Below the pieces are notes generated by a model. The model saw only the letters and a list, made by a program, of their open reading frames with translations, was not told where the DNA came from and ran no database searches. This document shows, in pieces, positions 45,591 through 57,895 of a stretch of 64,000 nucleotides of DNA. Numbering within the stretch: position 1 is the stretch's first letter; each line of letters opens with the position of its first letter. Source of the DNA: Madurella fahalii. Lineage: Eukaryota > Ascomycota > Sordariomycetes > Sordariales. Location: the NCBI GenBank assembly GCA_029876055.1, contig CM056874.1, positions 6,200,001 to 6,264,000 of the forward strand. The letters are read 5' to 3'. The translations under genes and the position numbers were made by a program.

Positions 45591-48421
45591 TTAATGATCC
45601 GTTGTTACGAGCTGTCTCTTCTTCTTGTTCCCGTTCGGCTTCGCATTAGCCACCTTGATCCATTCTCCGTTGAATGCATTGACGAGCCAGTTGACCAGTT
45701 CTGTCATCTTGAATCAGTATAGGCGCTCAAAATCGGTGTGAAACAAGACTCACTGTCATAAACGATTCGGTTCGCATTGTGGAAGTAGATGCTGTGGTCA
45801 CTGTCCGGGAACACGTGTACATCATAATTCTCCACACCAGCTAGGTTCAGCCGGTCCAGGAGCGTCAGAGAATTCTGGAAATGGACATTATCGTCGGCCA
45901 CGCCGTGCATCATGAGGAAGCGCACGTTCTGCGCCAAAGCCGAGACGTTGGTGATGGCACTAGTGTCGTAACCGTGCCCGTTGGTCTGCGGCGTAAGCAT
46001 GTACCGCTCCGTGTAAACACTGTCGTAGTAGCGCCAGTCCGTGACCGGGGCAACGGCCATGCCGTAGCGGAACGTTTGCCCGGCGTCTTGCTCGAGCGTC
46101 TTGAGTGTGTTGAAGCCGCCGAAACTCCACCCCCAGATGGCAAGCCGCGACTCATCGACGTACTTCTTCTCGGCCCATATCTTTGCGGCAGCGATCTGGT
46201 CGTGTGACTCCCAGTGTCCCAGGTTACCACGGATGAGCACGCGGTTCTTGCGGCCGATGAAGCCGGTTCCGCGCCCATCGACCGTCACACAGATGTACCC
46301 AAGCGCCGCGGCTACGTACGACTGGAAATCGACAGTGAACTTCTTATCCACCGTCTGGGAGCCAGGCCCACTGTATTGTTGGAAAAGGACTGGATACTTC
46401 TTGTTCTTGTCAAAGTGGGGTGGCCGTCGTTCGATGTAGTTGAGCGCCGCGCCGTCGACGTTGATGGTGCCATATATGTTAATGGGGAGCTCGTACTTCC
46501 TGGCGCTCTCGGCGAGCGCCTTGTTCTCCTCTACAATGTGCTCGAATTGGTGCGGGTTTGCCGGCGTGCTGATGACTTTTTGCCACGGAATTCCTGGGCC
46601 TTTGTACGACACAAGTGCGTATCCAGCGCCTGTGGAGAACGAGGCCGCATAGTAGCCTTCCGTGGAAACGTCAGTGAGAGGAGTCAGGTCTTCTCCCGTG
46701 AGCCCGACCTGGTAGACGTGCCGCTGGATTGGCGACTCTTTTGTGGCAATGAAATAGACGACGTTTCTCTCCAGGTCCACGGCAGAGGGGGCATCGACCA
46801 CTTCCCAGTCGCCAGAGGTCAGCATGATCGGGTCGGGATTGTCTAGAGGAGTAAAGTAGGCCAAATGGTCGCCATCGTCGTGGATCACCGTGTCGATATA
46901 ACCATCATCGGGCCGTCCCCGGGAGGGATCAGCCGGGATGTACGTTGTCCGATGCGAGATCTCAAACCAACCCCCATCGATAGCCTTAACGTCCGTCGTC
47001 CTGATCGCTTTGCCGGTGCGCGAAGCCACGTCAACAAGGACAACCCGCATCACGTCGCTGACCCTGTTTGTTTCTTTGACGATGACTTGGCCGCCGGCCC
47101 AGATGACTGCCGTGATGAGACGATCGTCGTCGTCGAAGCCTCCAGAAATCTCAACAGAGAAGACGTCTCCGCGGGTTACATCGTAGAACTTCAGCTCGAC
47201 GACGGGATTATGTGCGCCAGCTTTCGGGTACTTGATCATTCTAGTTTCGGGGTACGATTCCTCGCCAGGCTCAGGTTCGGTACCGCTCGGTCTTGAGATG
47301 AAGTACGGGACGGGGAACTCGGGGACGCCGGTCTCGTTGGTCCGCAGGAAGGCGACATAATTCCCGTCTTCAGACCACCACGTCGCTTTGCCGCTGGCAA
47401 GTACCTCCTCTTCATAGACCCAGTCGGGAACGCCGTTGAACACCTCTGCGCCGCCATCCGTGGTGATCTGGACGAGCTTGGTGGATCCGACCCTGCGCAA
47501 GTACATATTGTTGTCTCTGGTGAAGACCACAGCGTCGCTTGTTGGGCTCCACTGGGCAAGCTGGATGCGCACTCCAGGCTCGTCCGGGACCAATGGCTCG
47601 GCGGCCTGCGTCCTGACATCAAAGATCCAGTAAGCAGCATAGGTAGAATGGCGCCAGTTCGATATCACGTCGGTCGCTAGCAGTACTTTTTGCAGGTCCC
47701 TACTTGGCACTGCTTTGGCAATACTGTAGGCCTGCCCTCCATATTCAAAAGTGCTGTTCTGGACCAAGGTTCTGCTCTTGGCCACTTGAGCACCGGCCAT
47801 GTCGCTCACGGCGCCGAGGTCTTGTGTGCGAACGTCTTCCACAACGATATAGTCCCTGCTTCCGCCACCCTGCTCCAGCAGAAGGCCGTCCTCGCCGTCG
47901 GGACCAGCAATCCAGCTTATAGAGTGGCTTTCGGCGCGCCAGAAGTTGCCGAGGACCTGCTCGAGCGTCACTGGCTTCCCAGAACCACGATGTACAGTTG
48001 CTTGGGGGTCATGGGCAAGCTCCGAGGCGGGCTGGTAGGACTTTGTCGAGATGTAGACGACGAGACCGGCGACCCATGCGGCAATCAAGAGACCGGCGAC
48101 GATGAGGAGCGCCCTGCGCATCCCTCGGTCCATCCCCTGCCCCTTGGCGCCGGACTGCGCGCCGGAGCGGTCATTGCTGAGGAAGGCACCGGTCTCAAGA
48201 TCATCGCTATTCGCATCGTCCTTGAGCGCATCGTCTTCTTCTTCCTTGTCACGCGCTGCATCGTTGGCGGCGACGCGCTCGTCGATGCGGTCGAAGACGA
48301 TGCTCGTGGTGGAAACGGACGACTCTGACTCGTGAGACATTCTGGTTCGGCTCGCGCTTCTGCTCCGGCTTGTGTTGTGTCTGCGGGCGGAGACGAACGG
48401 GTCGTCCGAGTAGGGAACCAT
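45591..48421 (-). CDS. dipeptidyl aminopeptidase, S9B family (DapB/Ste13-like)
   Basis: Two exons, complement(45591..45700, 45754..48421), encode 925 residues starting MVPYSDDPF. The 53-nt intron is near the 3' end (GTGAGT, branch ATACTGATT, acceptor GATGACAG). It restores NRIVYDKLVNWLVNAFNGEW. An upstream frame extension (28 codons) has a start codon but no conserved sequence. Type II topology: cytosolic acidic N-terminus with an RSRSASRTR block, one TM segment (about 101-123, LLIVAGLLIAAWVAGLVVYI), then a beta-propeller and an alpha/beta-hydrolase domain. The catalytic triad is visible: Ser766 in GWSFGGF, Asp843 in HGVADDNVHF, His876 in DSDHSIYF. The family removes X-Pro or X-Ala dipeptides in the vacuole or late Golgi. 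The vacuolar DapB assignment is by similarity. Confidence 0.95.
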
Positions 48422-49678
48422 GGCGGGCGGCGGGCAGACAATGGATAACGGCGACGGAGTGGAAGGGCGGACAACGGAGCAACCGACAACGGCCCAGCGT
48501 TCCAAGATGCGGCACCTGTCGCAACCGAATCAATTGCCCCTGGCGAGTTGGTTTGAATGTGGTCTTTGTGCTGTCGACAAGCGCAGCATAGCTGATTGGC
48601 CGCTTATTCAGGCCTTAATTAGGACGGATAAAGGCCGTCTCTGGTATTTGGTTGCTCTGGCCTCGGCCACAGATCGCAAACGCGGTGACGATTGCTAGAG
48701 CGCCGAGACATCAAGGTGCCATAACCCGGCAAGGGTCTTTTTCTACCAAAACCCTAACCCTTACTAGCCCTTACTAGGCGATCTCAACTATCAGTTCCCA
48801 TCACCACACTCGCTACATCCGACAACGTCGACCCGATTGGATGTAAGGTCGCCCGTCCTGTTGCAAACCGGGACAGATATTGGCTTTGTAATGCATTTTT
48901 CATTTTCTGTGGCCATTGTCCAGTTTATCTTAGACACCGCATCTGTCCTCACCACCACCGGATGGCACAGCAGACCCTTCCAGTACGACTGGCCTCTTTC
49001 TGGTCCGTGGTCCTCGGACCGCCAACGAGATGAAACGCCAGGATATACCCAACCGCCCAACACAACGGGCTGAGGCCGGGTCGTGCACGTTGCCAGCCCG
49101 GCCCATCTTGAAGCACAGCGCCAACGTTGGCTTCTGCAGGAGCTATCGTACGAATGTCCGTGATGCATGGTGTCCCGCAATGGTTGAGCATGATGCAGCT
49201 GTCTGCTATTGACAAAAGGGCCGCCCTGGGATAAGTCTGTAAATGATGTGCATACCATGCGTCCATTATATGGTCCTAGGTGCGGCCATGGCCAATGCTG
49301 TAAATAACATCGTCAATGACCGGCCGGCTGCTTCAACCGGTCAGTGACCACTACCTAAAACCCCATGACTGAATCGGCACTTTTGTCCGGCCTGCTGTTT
49401 CGCCCGACCAGACCGCGTGGACTGTTGTGATATGCAGTGGCCTTGGTGCAGTCCGGCTTACTGATAATGTCTACCGTACTTCTCCCATCCGACGCCATAC
49501 GGCTCTCAGTCCATGGTGTCCGTCCTGTGATGCTTCGCCCACTTAAAGTGATTATACCTGGATACGCCTTTGGCGACGGAGCGACTATTTGTGGAGTATA
49601 TTGATAAAATTTCTGCCATAGACGGTTACTTCGACCTCCTCCTGACCCCAAGTGACAAGCAAACGTCGCCCAGCAGCA
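48422..49678. other. divergent promoter region
   Basis: 1257 bp between the dipeptidyl aminopeptidase (-) and the four-exon gene (+). It holds a tandem 10-bp repeat (CCCTTACTAG twice, near 48763-48778) and short CCCTAACCC-like sequence. No gene was seen. Confidence 0.45.
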
Positions 49679-51113
49679 ATGGCGCCGTACATGTCGGTCG
49701 AGCGAGCGCATCAGTCATATGGCCCAGTGGACAAAGAAGCACTTTCTAGTCGATTGTCGAAATCGGAGCGTGGCCTACTACGCATGGGCCTAGTTAAATC
49801 AGAACAGTGGAAGCAGCTGCCCACCGAAGGCCTATACCAGATCGTCATCTTGGAAGTGCTCGACGATGGGCAAACATACCCCTTGGAGCGCGGTGGCGGA
49901 AAGGCGTTTGCCGTCACTGCCGTGCTGGACCTTGGCTTGAGGATGATTGAAAGTTCCCGTGGTCGAGACGGTAGGTGGCTTCAAGGGCCGGGGTTGTGTC
50001 GATGGTGCTAACCTGCCGGTATTTCTAGCTCTCGAGAACCTAGCACACAAGGCAATATGTGTCTGGCGAGAACGGCCCGTCCCTGTTCCAGTCTCCGAGC
50101 CATCAAACGTAGATGTACCCCGTGCAATTGACGATTTCCTTCGCTCCGTGCGGCACCGCTTCCCCGTCGTTAAACTTGACGACCGGAACGGCTTCTGCCA
50201 CGAAGAAGACGCCAACCGGATGTTCTATTCCCTGTTTGACCAATTTTCGGCCCTTGAGCGGTTCAAGTTTAACCCTAAAGCTGCTGCCGTCCTGCACCTA
50301 AACTGGCAGGTGAGTTCCTCCTAGTAGTAGGACTGAACATCTCCTGAGGCTACCCGGGACGCTAACCACGCATTACAGCTAGTCGATAAGTTATACTGGA
50401 CAAGACTGAAAGCAGATGTCGCTCGCCGTCACCGCCGCGAGGGCGAGAAGATGGCGCAGACAGAGCGCTTCCACCGTCTGCAGCTGCATCTCGCATCCAT
50501 GGTCACCCATCACCTCTGTCACCTCTTCGTCAACTTCCTCCGCGAGTTCGAAGGGCTCGCAGGTCTGGTCACCGACGCTGACTTCATGCGGCTGGTGACG
50601 CGCTACGACCCCGGTGCTGAGTTTGAGGTTGACTTCTTTGGCGGCCGGCCTAAGCTTTTCATCGACCACAACGGCCCTCGAGAGGAGAGTTATTCCGGAC
50701 AAAGCTACGTGATTAAAAGGGGGAGCAATGATCGAAGGATGGCTGCGGTTATCGCCCAGTATAAGATTGAGAGCTATCTAAAAGGCGGTAAGTAAAACAT
50801 ACGCCAAGCGATTTCAGGGGCTAGATGCTTACTCCATGCTACAGACTTTTCTGTTCCTCTCTTGACTGAGGTAGAGGGAGAGGTTTTCCCAATGGAGAGG
50901 TACCAGGATGTCAAGAGGCGTTACGGCGTTTCCAAGCAAGAGAACGGTCAGTGGCGAGAAGGTCAGACTGGTACCAGGCGCATTGCGGAGATTGGATCGA
51001 CGGCGCCGCAATCGCCCAACGTGCCGTGGAATGTACAGGGCGCCGATTACCAGATGCTGAAGCGGGCGTGCTTCGACCCGTCCATCCGGCTTGTCGACGT
51101 CTTGGGTTTCTAG
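49679..51113 (+). CDS. unrecognised four-exon protein
   Basis: Exons 49679..49970, 50029..50309, 50379..50787 and 50845..51113 encode 416 residues. All three introns (58, 69 and 57 nt) have canonical ends, and the first two have clear branch sites (GGTGCTAACC, GACGCTAACC). Exon phases match throughout, which is strong evidence for a real gene. There is no signal peptide or membrane segment. Visible features: an N-terminal helix ALSSRLSKSERGLLRMGLVK, the central HHLCHLFVNFLREFEGLAGL, a basic helix KLYWTRLKADVARRHRREGE, and an Asp/Glu-rich C-terminal part with MERYQDVKRRYGVS and FDPSIRLVDVLGF at the end. I know no family with these motifs. The protein is probably soluble and intracellular (inference). 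Confidence 0.85.
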
Positions 51114-51260
51114 ATTAATATTGCCGTTGTGTGTCTGGAGAGAGTTAGCTGTAATGAGTAGCCTAGTCTAGCTTAGGATATAGATGATGGTAACGTAAAT
51201 TTCTTCGTATTCGAGTATTTACTTGCTTTAGTCAAGGCTCCTTATTAGCACATAGGGAGA

Positions 51261-51936
51261 ATGGAAGACAAGAAGATATCAGAAGAGGCACCTCCGTACA
51301 GCCACATCTCATCCGCTATAACAAACCTCCCCACCCCTAAGCAAAGTAGACCTTTCAAAACCAAACACACCCCAAAGCCTACAACACCCCCGGGGCTCCT
51401 AACTCAATCTCTATTGCCCATCCTCCCCCCGCCTGCCTCAAATACCCCTCAGATACCCCTTTCAAACTTCCCTCCTCCGTCAACAACCTCAAAGAATACC
51501 TCTTGCTTATCCGAACCAAACTGTTCTCGCTCGCAGCCCCCATCCCCTCTCCTGTCCCCTTAACGTACCACCGCTACGCACCCCCAAGTGCAACTTATAC
51601 ATCTCATATACCAGATACCGAATCCCTAACTCCCCCACCAACCGATCCATCAAACCCCTTACCCTCCCCCCTAGCGCTATCGCAGACCGCCCTATTTCCA
51701 TCCATAAAGAACCGGACCCCACTGCCCTCAACTTATAAGGCGGCCGCCCCCCACATTCCCTCAACCTAAACCCCCCTAAGATTTCCCACTCCTCAAAACA
51801 ACTCTGTACACCCTTGCGGCGGATCGGCAGTGCCAGCAAGTACCTACCCGTGCGGGATATCTATGTTGACATCCCTGACCTGGTCGCATACGTCCTCGAA
51901 GGGGGTGACGTGCCAACTGGCCGGGAGTGGGGGTGA
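51261..51936 (+). pseudogene. decayed protein-coding gene, frameshifts and a stop
   Basis: Coding-like sequence continues through three frames. It begins MEDKKISEEAPPYSHISSA, moves to a second frame with FKLPSSVNNLKEYLLLIRTK and AAPIPSPVPLTYHRYAPP, then to a third frame near a C5 run (about 51580) with KCNLYISYTRYRIP and SAIADRPISIHKEPDPTALNL. An in-frame TAA follows at 51735-51737, then LRRIGSASKYLPVRDIYVDI and PDLVAYVLEGGDVPTGREWG to a TGA at 51934-51936. At least two shifts and one internal stop argue for a dead gene of about 225 codons. I do not recognise the family. No splice sites that would remove the breaks were found. It lies directly downstream of the four-exon gene on the same strand. 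Confidence 0.6.
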
Positions 51937-53487
51937 AGGAGAAGGGAGGGAGGAGGGAGGGAGGAAGGAAGGAGGCGGGAGAGAGAAAGGAGGGAGGGGG
52001 GAGGAGGAGGGCGTGGAAGCAGATGGAGAGGTTGTAAAACGTAGACGGGAGGGGGTAGGTGGTAGAGGATGGTGTTGTCTGAGAAGGGCTGGACGGCGGG
52101 GATGGGGAGAAATTGCAGGGGAGCCATGGGGAATAGGGCGGACATTGTCGAAGACTAGAAGTCTTCAGTGCCTTATATAAGGCCTTCCTTTCCTTGGCAA
52201 CTAACTGGTGTCTACTATTGTTGTTTTCTATTCCTTGATATAGGTTTCTTACCCGGCCTATACGGTACGGCTCTCCTATATGTATATAGCGGTTGAAGGA
52301 CCGGCACACCTTATTTAGGGCAAAGCGCTGTAGGAAGAATAATAATAATAGGGCGGGCGTTGATTGTGGTTGTGGCTGGAGCCGTTAGGTTGGGCTAGGT
52401 GGTCTTGTACAGAGAGTGGGCAGGTAGGAGAGGAGGCCCGCAACCGCGAATTGGTTAGATGAGAAGGGTTTTACTGATCGTCTCGTCTCGTCTCTTGACC
52501 ATGGGAGCCGCCCTCTGCTATGCCGGGAAGAATGCCTGGCGACGTTCTCCGCGAGGGTGAGGGTGGTAGGCGTCAACACGCAACGGGACAATTGCTGCGG
52601 TGAGAGCCACGGCCCCGGGTAATACGTCCAGCCCCGTGGTGAGTTGTAGGGTATTCTTGAATGCCGACTGCAGATCTCGGCATTCCGAAATCGATTGGCT
52701 GTCACATCACGATTCGAGAGACAGCCTTGGGCGAGGTCGCAAGAAGCTATCCACCCCCTTGCAGTAAGTTCCTGAGCTGTAGTCTGCTCCTGTCCACACT
52801 TTCCCGGCCCCCCATGCAAAGTCGCTTCTTCAAACGATGGCGTGCGTCAAGGAGGAGTCGCTGAAGTCGGTTCCGGACGGTCGGATCAATCTCCCCAATC
52901 ACATTCCACGGTAGCCGCCAGCTTATCCGCGCCGCCGCCCGGCGATCTCCAGCTCCGCTGCACGTCAAAAGCCTTGCTGACGGTATTACCAAAGCCAATC
53001 CGATATCAAGTTACCTTGATCGAGATCTGAGTACGCACAATGGCAATCAACCAGCGGTAACCAATTTGAAATCACCATGTCTGCAATTGGGGGCTCCGGT
53101 TACGCGGCTATTGTCGCGCTTCGCACTCACACTATCAGCCTTGTACCGGCCATGCATCGGCCGAATCTTCTGGCTAGGTGGGTGGAAAGACCGGTGAAAA
53201 CGAGGTGTAGGCGCCCCATGGGCCTGAAGGGTGTACTGCCCCCTAAACCGGGGGCCAAGTAGCCGCCTGCACCGAAGACACCGATTCGCGTGTATAAGTG
53301 ATATAAGATAGTCAAGGAAAGCCTGGGGAGATTCATGGGTGCTCAAGTGTGTGGGCCTCTGAAGTCGGAGGCGCAATTTGTTGCTAAAGCTCATTTGCTT
53401 TGTTTACTCCTGTTTTCACGTTCTGAAGCCGCATCTATCTTTCATAGAATCTTTTACCTCTTCGGTTTGTCCAACATCGGTCGGGCG
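51937..53487. other. intergenic, purine-rich stretch and promoter
   Basis: A G/A-rich tract (about 51930-52030) follows the pseudogene. AATAATAATA lies near 52338. No gene was supported. The right end is the promoter and leader of the 53568 gene. Confidence 0.45.
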
Positions 53488-53550
53488 GTAAGTGACGTGT
53501 CCCAGCGATATGAATGACAAGGCCAAGAGTCTAAGCTGACGTTTATACAG
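53488..53550 (+). other. probable 5'UTR intron of the 53568 gene
   Basis: The 63-nt stretch starts GTAAGT, has a branch AGCTGAC and ends TTATACAG, 17 nt before the ATG at 53568. Joining upstream sequence gives no in-frame ATG, so the intron is placed in the untranslated leader. Confidence 0.6.
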
Positions 53551-53567
53551 CGACCAAGATCAGCAGC

Positions 53568-54996
53568 ATGGAAAGGCCAACGGTTGCAAGATCGCTCACC
53601 ATCTCGGCCCGATCCAGCGAGACCGCCGAAGACCAAAGCAGTCTCGACGTCAACGTCTCTGAGCACTCGGTTGAATGTGACCTGGGTCCGTCGCTCTTGG
53701 GGGAGCCACAACCAATGCACTATCTTGGCTCGCGTGCTCTAGCGGCGACACCACCTCCGGAACGAGCCTCGGTGTCGAATCAACTCGTTGATGGGATCGG
53801 TTGCCATTTCCCCCCGGTGTTGCCAACCAGGTACTCGTCCCTGGCGCTAGGGAGTGAAAGCGCGATAGACGCCCCAGCCACTCCCCGTCAAATGCCAGAA
53901 GCTACAGACACAGGTGCTATTTGCAGTGAGGCTGCCCGAGAAGCGGCTGATTCGAACACCCCTGGGCCCACTATGTCGCTCTTTGGGACTCCGATCTGGC
54001 CAGTTCCGTCCGGAAGAGGGATGTTTGGCCCAGTCAACCCTCTGACGCCAAGCCCGACTCCAAAGCGCAAACGGAACTCGAGCCCTCCATTTGATCCCTG
54101 CACAGTTAAGAGACAGAGGACTCGGGAGTTGGAGACAGAGGAGCAACTGGAGATTGAGGGCTCTCCAAAAGCTAACTTCCAGGAGCTGGCAAGCAACCAG
54201 GCGTTCCACACAATAAGACAGCTTACCATCAGCCTGGCTGGTTCGACGGGATATCCCGTGGATAAACCGGCTGAAGAAGCCTCAAGGGACAGTAGGTCTA
54301 GTTGCCTTGCTGGTGATGAGACGAACCTGGACTGACGAGGGTACAAGACCAGAACTTGGCAGATTCGGAGATGGCCAGTCAGCGGGCACCCGCGGGCGCT
54401 CTGACTGAGCAACGTGCTGCCAAACCAAACCATGCTATCGAAATCGAGTACTTCTCAGAGGATGAGATCGAGGAACGGCTAGCGGAACTCCTAAGCGCTT
54501 ATCGAGCGTTCTATCTCGAGCCCGACGAAGCAGAAGCAGAAAAATCAAGAATCGCGGATAGTGCGCGACGAGGCCGCCGCGCCCTCAAAGCCATATTCGA
54601 AAACCATTTGCACTCAGCCGAGGACGAAGGGCTTCTTCTGGAGAGAGAGGAGGAAGACGTCTTGAACATGTTTATGCTGTGGCTCCGCGAGACGGGAATG
54701 CCGACTGGGATTCGTAGCGAGACCTTCAATGACATGTCGGACTGCCTCAGCCGCCTGGATGAACTGGCCGTTGCGCCCTTTATCAAGAAGATTGTGTGAG
54801 TGATGCCGGAAAGATGGTCCCTTGACGGCGGCTAACAAGCGCTCGCAGGCTGTCCACAACGGTTCATGGCGCGAATCTCACGAGTCGCCCGCCTGAAGTT
54901 CGGGGTAATTGCGTACCGGCCTGCAAACCCGATGGTACCCTTGAGTGGGAGTTTGATGACATCTTCTACGAGCTTTCGCAGCCACATATTGCCTAA
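53568..54996 (+). CDS. unrecognised three-exon protein, conserved-looking C-terminal half
   Basis: Exons 53568..54291, 54363..54795 and 54849..54996 encode 434 residues. Intron 1 is 71 nt (GTAGGT, branch GACTGAC, acceptor TTGGCAG); intron 2 is 53 nt (GTGAGT, branch GGCTAAC, acceptor GCTCGCAG). Both keep frame. The N-terminal half is Ser/Pro/Thr-rich with TPTPKRKRNSSPPFDP and KRQRTRELETEE, which contains a putative nuclear localisation signal. The C-terminal half is helical and acidic: IEYFSEDEIEERLAELLSAY, then EEEDVLNMFMLWLRETGM, SDCLSRLDELAVAPFIKKIV, and the last exon with GNCVPACKPDGTLEWEFDDI. No family was recognised. A nuclear role is inferred from the basic motif only. Confidence 0.82.
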
Positions 54997-55713
54997 AGTG
55001 CACCTCTAGGACTACGACGGGGCCAAGATGCCTTGGCAGGGCGGAAGCGAACCCGGAAGCGTGAGGGTAGGGGGCGAGATGCTAGAGGCGCTCGTTGGCG
55101 CGGATGTGTAACTGTACTCCGGCTGGTAATCTGTATCTCGTAACTGCTTTGAATGTATTCCATATTGAACATCTTCCATGTTGCTGTGAGCGAGTTGGTG
55201 CTGGGATCAGGACTGGCTAGGGCTCTGTAACATTCTCCGGGATTACCCGGGAAACCAGCCGCCCGCGCAGAGACGTGTCCATGAAGCAGCAGCTAGAGAG
55301 AGGGAGGGCGCGGAGGCTGGAGGTCGACTACTCGGGGAAGAAACCTAGAAGCCGTTATTCGTCGCAGAAGGGCATCTGAATAAGAGCATGATGAGAGCCG
55401 GAAGGGTGGGAGGTGATTTTACAATGCCGTTTCCCTTTGCAACGGGGGCTCGCGTTTTTGATGGTTGCCAAGTGGAACCCCCTCGGGAGTCGCTGGTCGA
55501 GCAAAATTCTTTTCAGTGCGTGATTGGACAGTGCTCAGCTCCGGACCCGCCCTCCTCTCCAACCAAGGCCTGCCAGCCCTTCTCGACAATTTTCCTCACG
55601 GTCGGCTCTCCAAACTTCCATCAACCTCTCCGTCCCAATCTCCCCTCCACGCAATTGCAATTCGATTGCAATTGTTTTTCCTCCACGTCTGAGGCATAAC
55701 ATACCTCGCTAAT
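54997..55713. other. ATP synthase alpha promoter region
   Basis: 717 bp with an inverted CCAAT box and pyrimidine-rich DNA before the ATG. No separate gene was supported. Confidence 0.5.
55523..55527 (-). promoter_or_regulatory. inverted CCAAT box
   Basis: ATTGG about 190 bp upstream of the ATP synthase alpha start. CCAAT boxes bound by the HAP complex are typical of respiratory genes in fungi; use here is inferred. Confidence 0.35.
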
Positions 55714-57895
55714 ATGTTCCGGAACGCCATCCGACAGAGCACGCGCGCCGTCGGCGCTCTCTCTGCCTCGAGCAGAGTCGCCGTAGTGAGTGCACCTCCG
55801 CCCGCCCGACCTTAGCTCAATTCCATCGCCCGATGCTCGGAAACCATCTCAATGCGCCGTGCAACTACTCAGGAAGCTCAATTGAGCTTCGCCGTGGCGG
55901 CGCAAAGGTGCTAGGCGAGCCTCTGGAGCTTGGATTGGAGCTGCTGGAATTTGCCTCGCTCTTGGCTCTCTCGGGGTTCGGGTCGTGCTAACCGGTCCGT
56001 ATAGCGAAATGCCGCACCAGCCGTTTCCGCCCTCCAAGCCCGCACATACGCCGCCGACGCGAAGGCCTCGCCGACCGAGGTCTCGTCCATTCTCGAGCAG
56101 AGAATCCGCGGTGTCCAGGAGGAGGCTGGTCTTGCTGAGACTGGCCGCGTCCTGTCCGTCGGGTACGTTTACCAAAACAACACACGACGACGTCCGAGAG
56201 CACGAATATGGTGCTGTGGCTACCGCCGGCCGGATGTCTGGATGGGGCGAAATCTTGCGATGCGGAATTGATGCTAACTACGGTGCCCTTGACAGTGATG
56301 GTATCGCCCGCGTGCACGGCATGGCCAACGTCCAAGCCGAGGAGCTCGTCGAGTATGTGAAACCTGTCCTTAACTTGAGTTCTGGCCCTTGGAGCTGACT
56401 AGTTGTAGGTTCGCCTCTGGCGTCAAGGGCATGTGCATGAACCTCGAGGCTGGCCAGGTCGGTGTCGTGCTTTTCGGCTCTGACCGTCTCGTCAAGGAGG
56501 GCGAGACTGTTAAGCGTACTGGCGAGATTGTGAGTTAAAGATGAGACGACGATGCTTGCTAAGACGCCCCCCTAACCCTCACCAGGTCGATGTCCCCGTC
56601 GGCCCCGAGCTGCTCGGCCGTGTGGTTGATGCTCTCGGTAACCCCATCGATGGCAAGGGCCCCATCAACGCCAAGGAGAAGCGCCGTGCCCAGCTCAAGG
56701 CCCCGGGCATTCTGCCTCGCCGCTCCGTCAATCAGCCTGTGCAGACCGGTCTCAAGTCTGTCGACGCCATGGTTCCCATTGGCCGTGGCCAGCGTGAGTT
56801 GATCATCGGTGATCGTCAGACCGGCAAGACTGCTGTCGGCCTGGATACCATCCTCAACCAGAAGCGGTGGAACAACGGCACCGACGAGTCCAAGAAGCTC
56901 TACTGCATCTACGTCGCCGTTGGCCAGAAGCGCTCTACCGTCGCTCAGCTCGTCAAGACCCTCGAGGAGAATGATGCCATGAAGTACTCTATCGTCGTCG
57001 CCGCCACTGCCTCTGAGGCTGCCCCTCTGCAGTACATTGCTCCGTTCACGGGGGCATCCGTGGGGGAGTGGTTCAGGGACAATGGGAAGCACGCGCTGGT
57101 GATCTACGACGATCTGTCCAAGCAGGCCGTCGCCTATCGCCAGATGTCTCTGCTGCTGCGCCGCCCTCCTGGACGTGAGGCGTACCCAGGAGACGTCTTT
57201 TACCTGCACTCTCGTCTCCTCGAGCGTGCTGCGAAGATGAACGACAAGCACGGTGGCGGCTCCATGACTGCCTTGCCCATTATTGAGACCCAGGGTGGTG
57301 ATGTGTCTGCCTATATTCCCACCAACGTCATTTCCATCACTGATGGTCAGATCTTCCTGGAGTCCGAGCTTTTCTACAAGGGTGTCCGCCCGGCCATCAA
57401 CGTCGGTCTTTCCGTGTCTCGTGTCGGTTCCGCCGCTCAGCTCAAGGCCATGAAGCAAGTCGCCGGTTCTCTGAAGCTCTTCTTGGCCCAGTACCGCGAG
57501 GTCGCTGCCTTCGCCCAGTTTGGCTCTGATCTTGATGCCGCCACCAAGCAGACCCTCGCCCGTGGTGAGCGGGTAAGTTTGATTCCGGTTGTCCCGTCGT
57601 AAGGTGTAACAGGTGCTAATGATATCTACAGTTGACCGAGCTCCTGAAGCAGAAGCAATACTCCCCCATGGCCGTTAACGAGATGGTTCCCCTCATCTTC
57701 GCTGGTGTCAACGGCTACCTCGACACCGTTCCCGTCAACAAGATCCTCCAATGGGAGGCTGACTTCCTTGCCCACCTCAAGACCAATGAGGCAGACCTCA
57801 TGGCCACCATTGACAAGGAAGGCGCCATCAGCAAGGATCTTGAGGCCAGGTTGAGGGACGTCACTCAGACCTTCACCAAGGGCTTCCTGGCCTAA
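55714..57895 (+). CDS. atp1: mitochondrial ATP synthase F1 subunit alpha
   Basis: Six exons, 55714..55785, 56005..56162, 56296..56352, 56409..56529, 56586..57572 and 57632..57895, encode 552 residues. Introns of 219, 133, 56, 56 and 59 nt keep frame. The N-terminus MFRNAIRQSTRAVGALSASS is a mitochondrial targeting sequence, followed by ARTYAADAKASPTEVSSILE, the mature start region. The Walker A motif GDRQTGKT is at about 211-218, and ALVIYDDLSKQ is the Walker B region. VGLSVSRVGSAAQLKAMKQV is the alpha-subunit signature with the arginine finger. The C-terminus ends TQTFTKGFLA. The protein forms the non-catalytic nucleotide-binding part of the F1 hexamer at the inner mitochondrial membrane. 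Homology is certain. Confidence 0.98.

Noticed and set aside
56559..57458. 299-codon minus-strand frame opposite atp1
   Set aside because: It is the antisense shadow of the highly biased codon use in the ATP synthase alpha exon.
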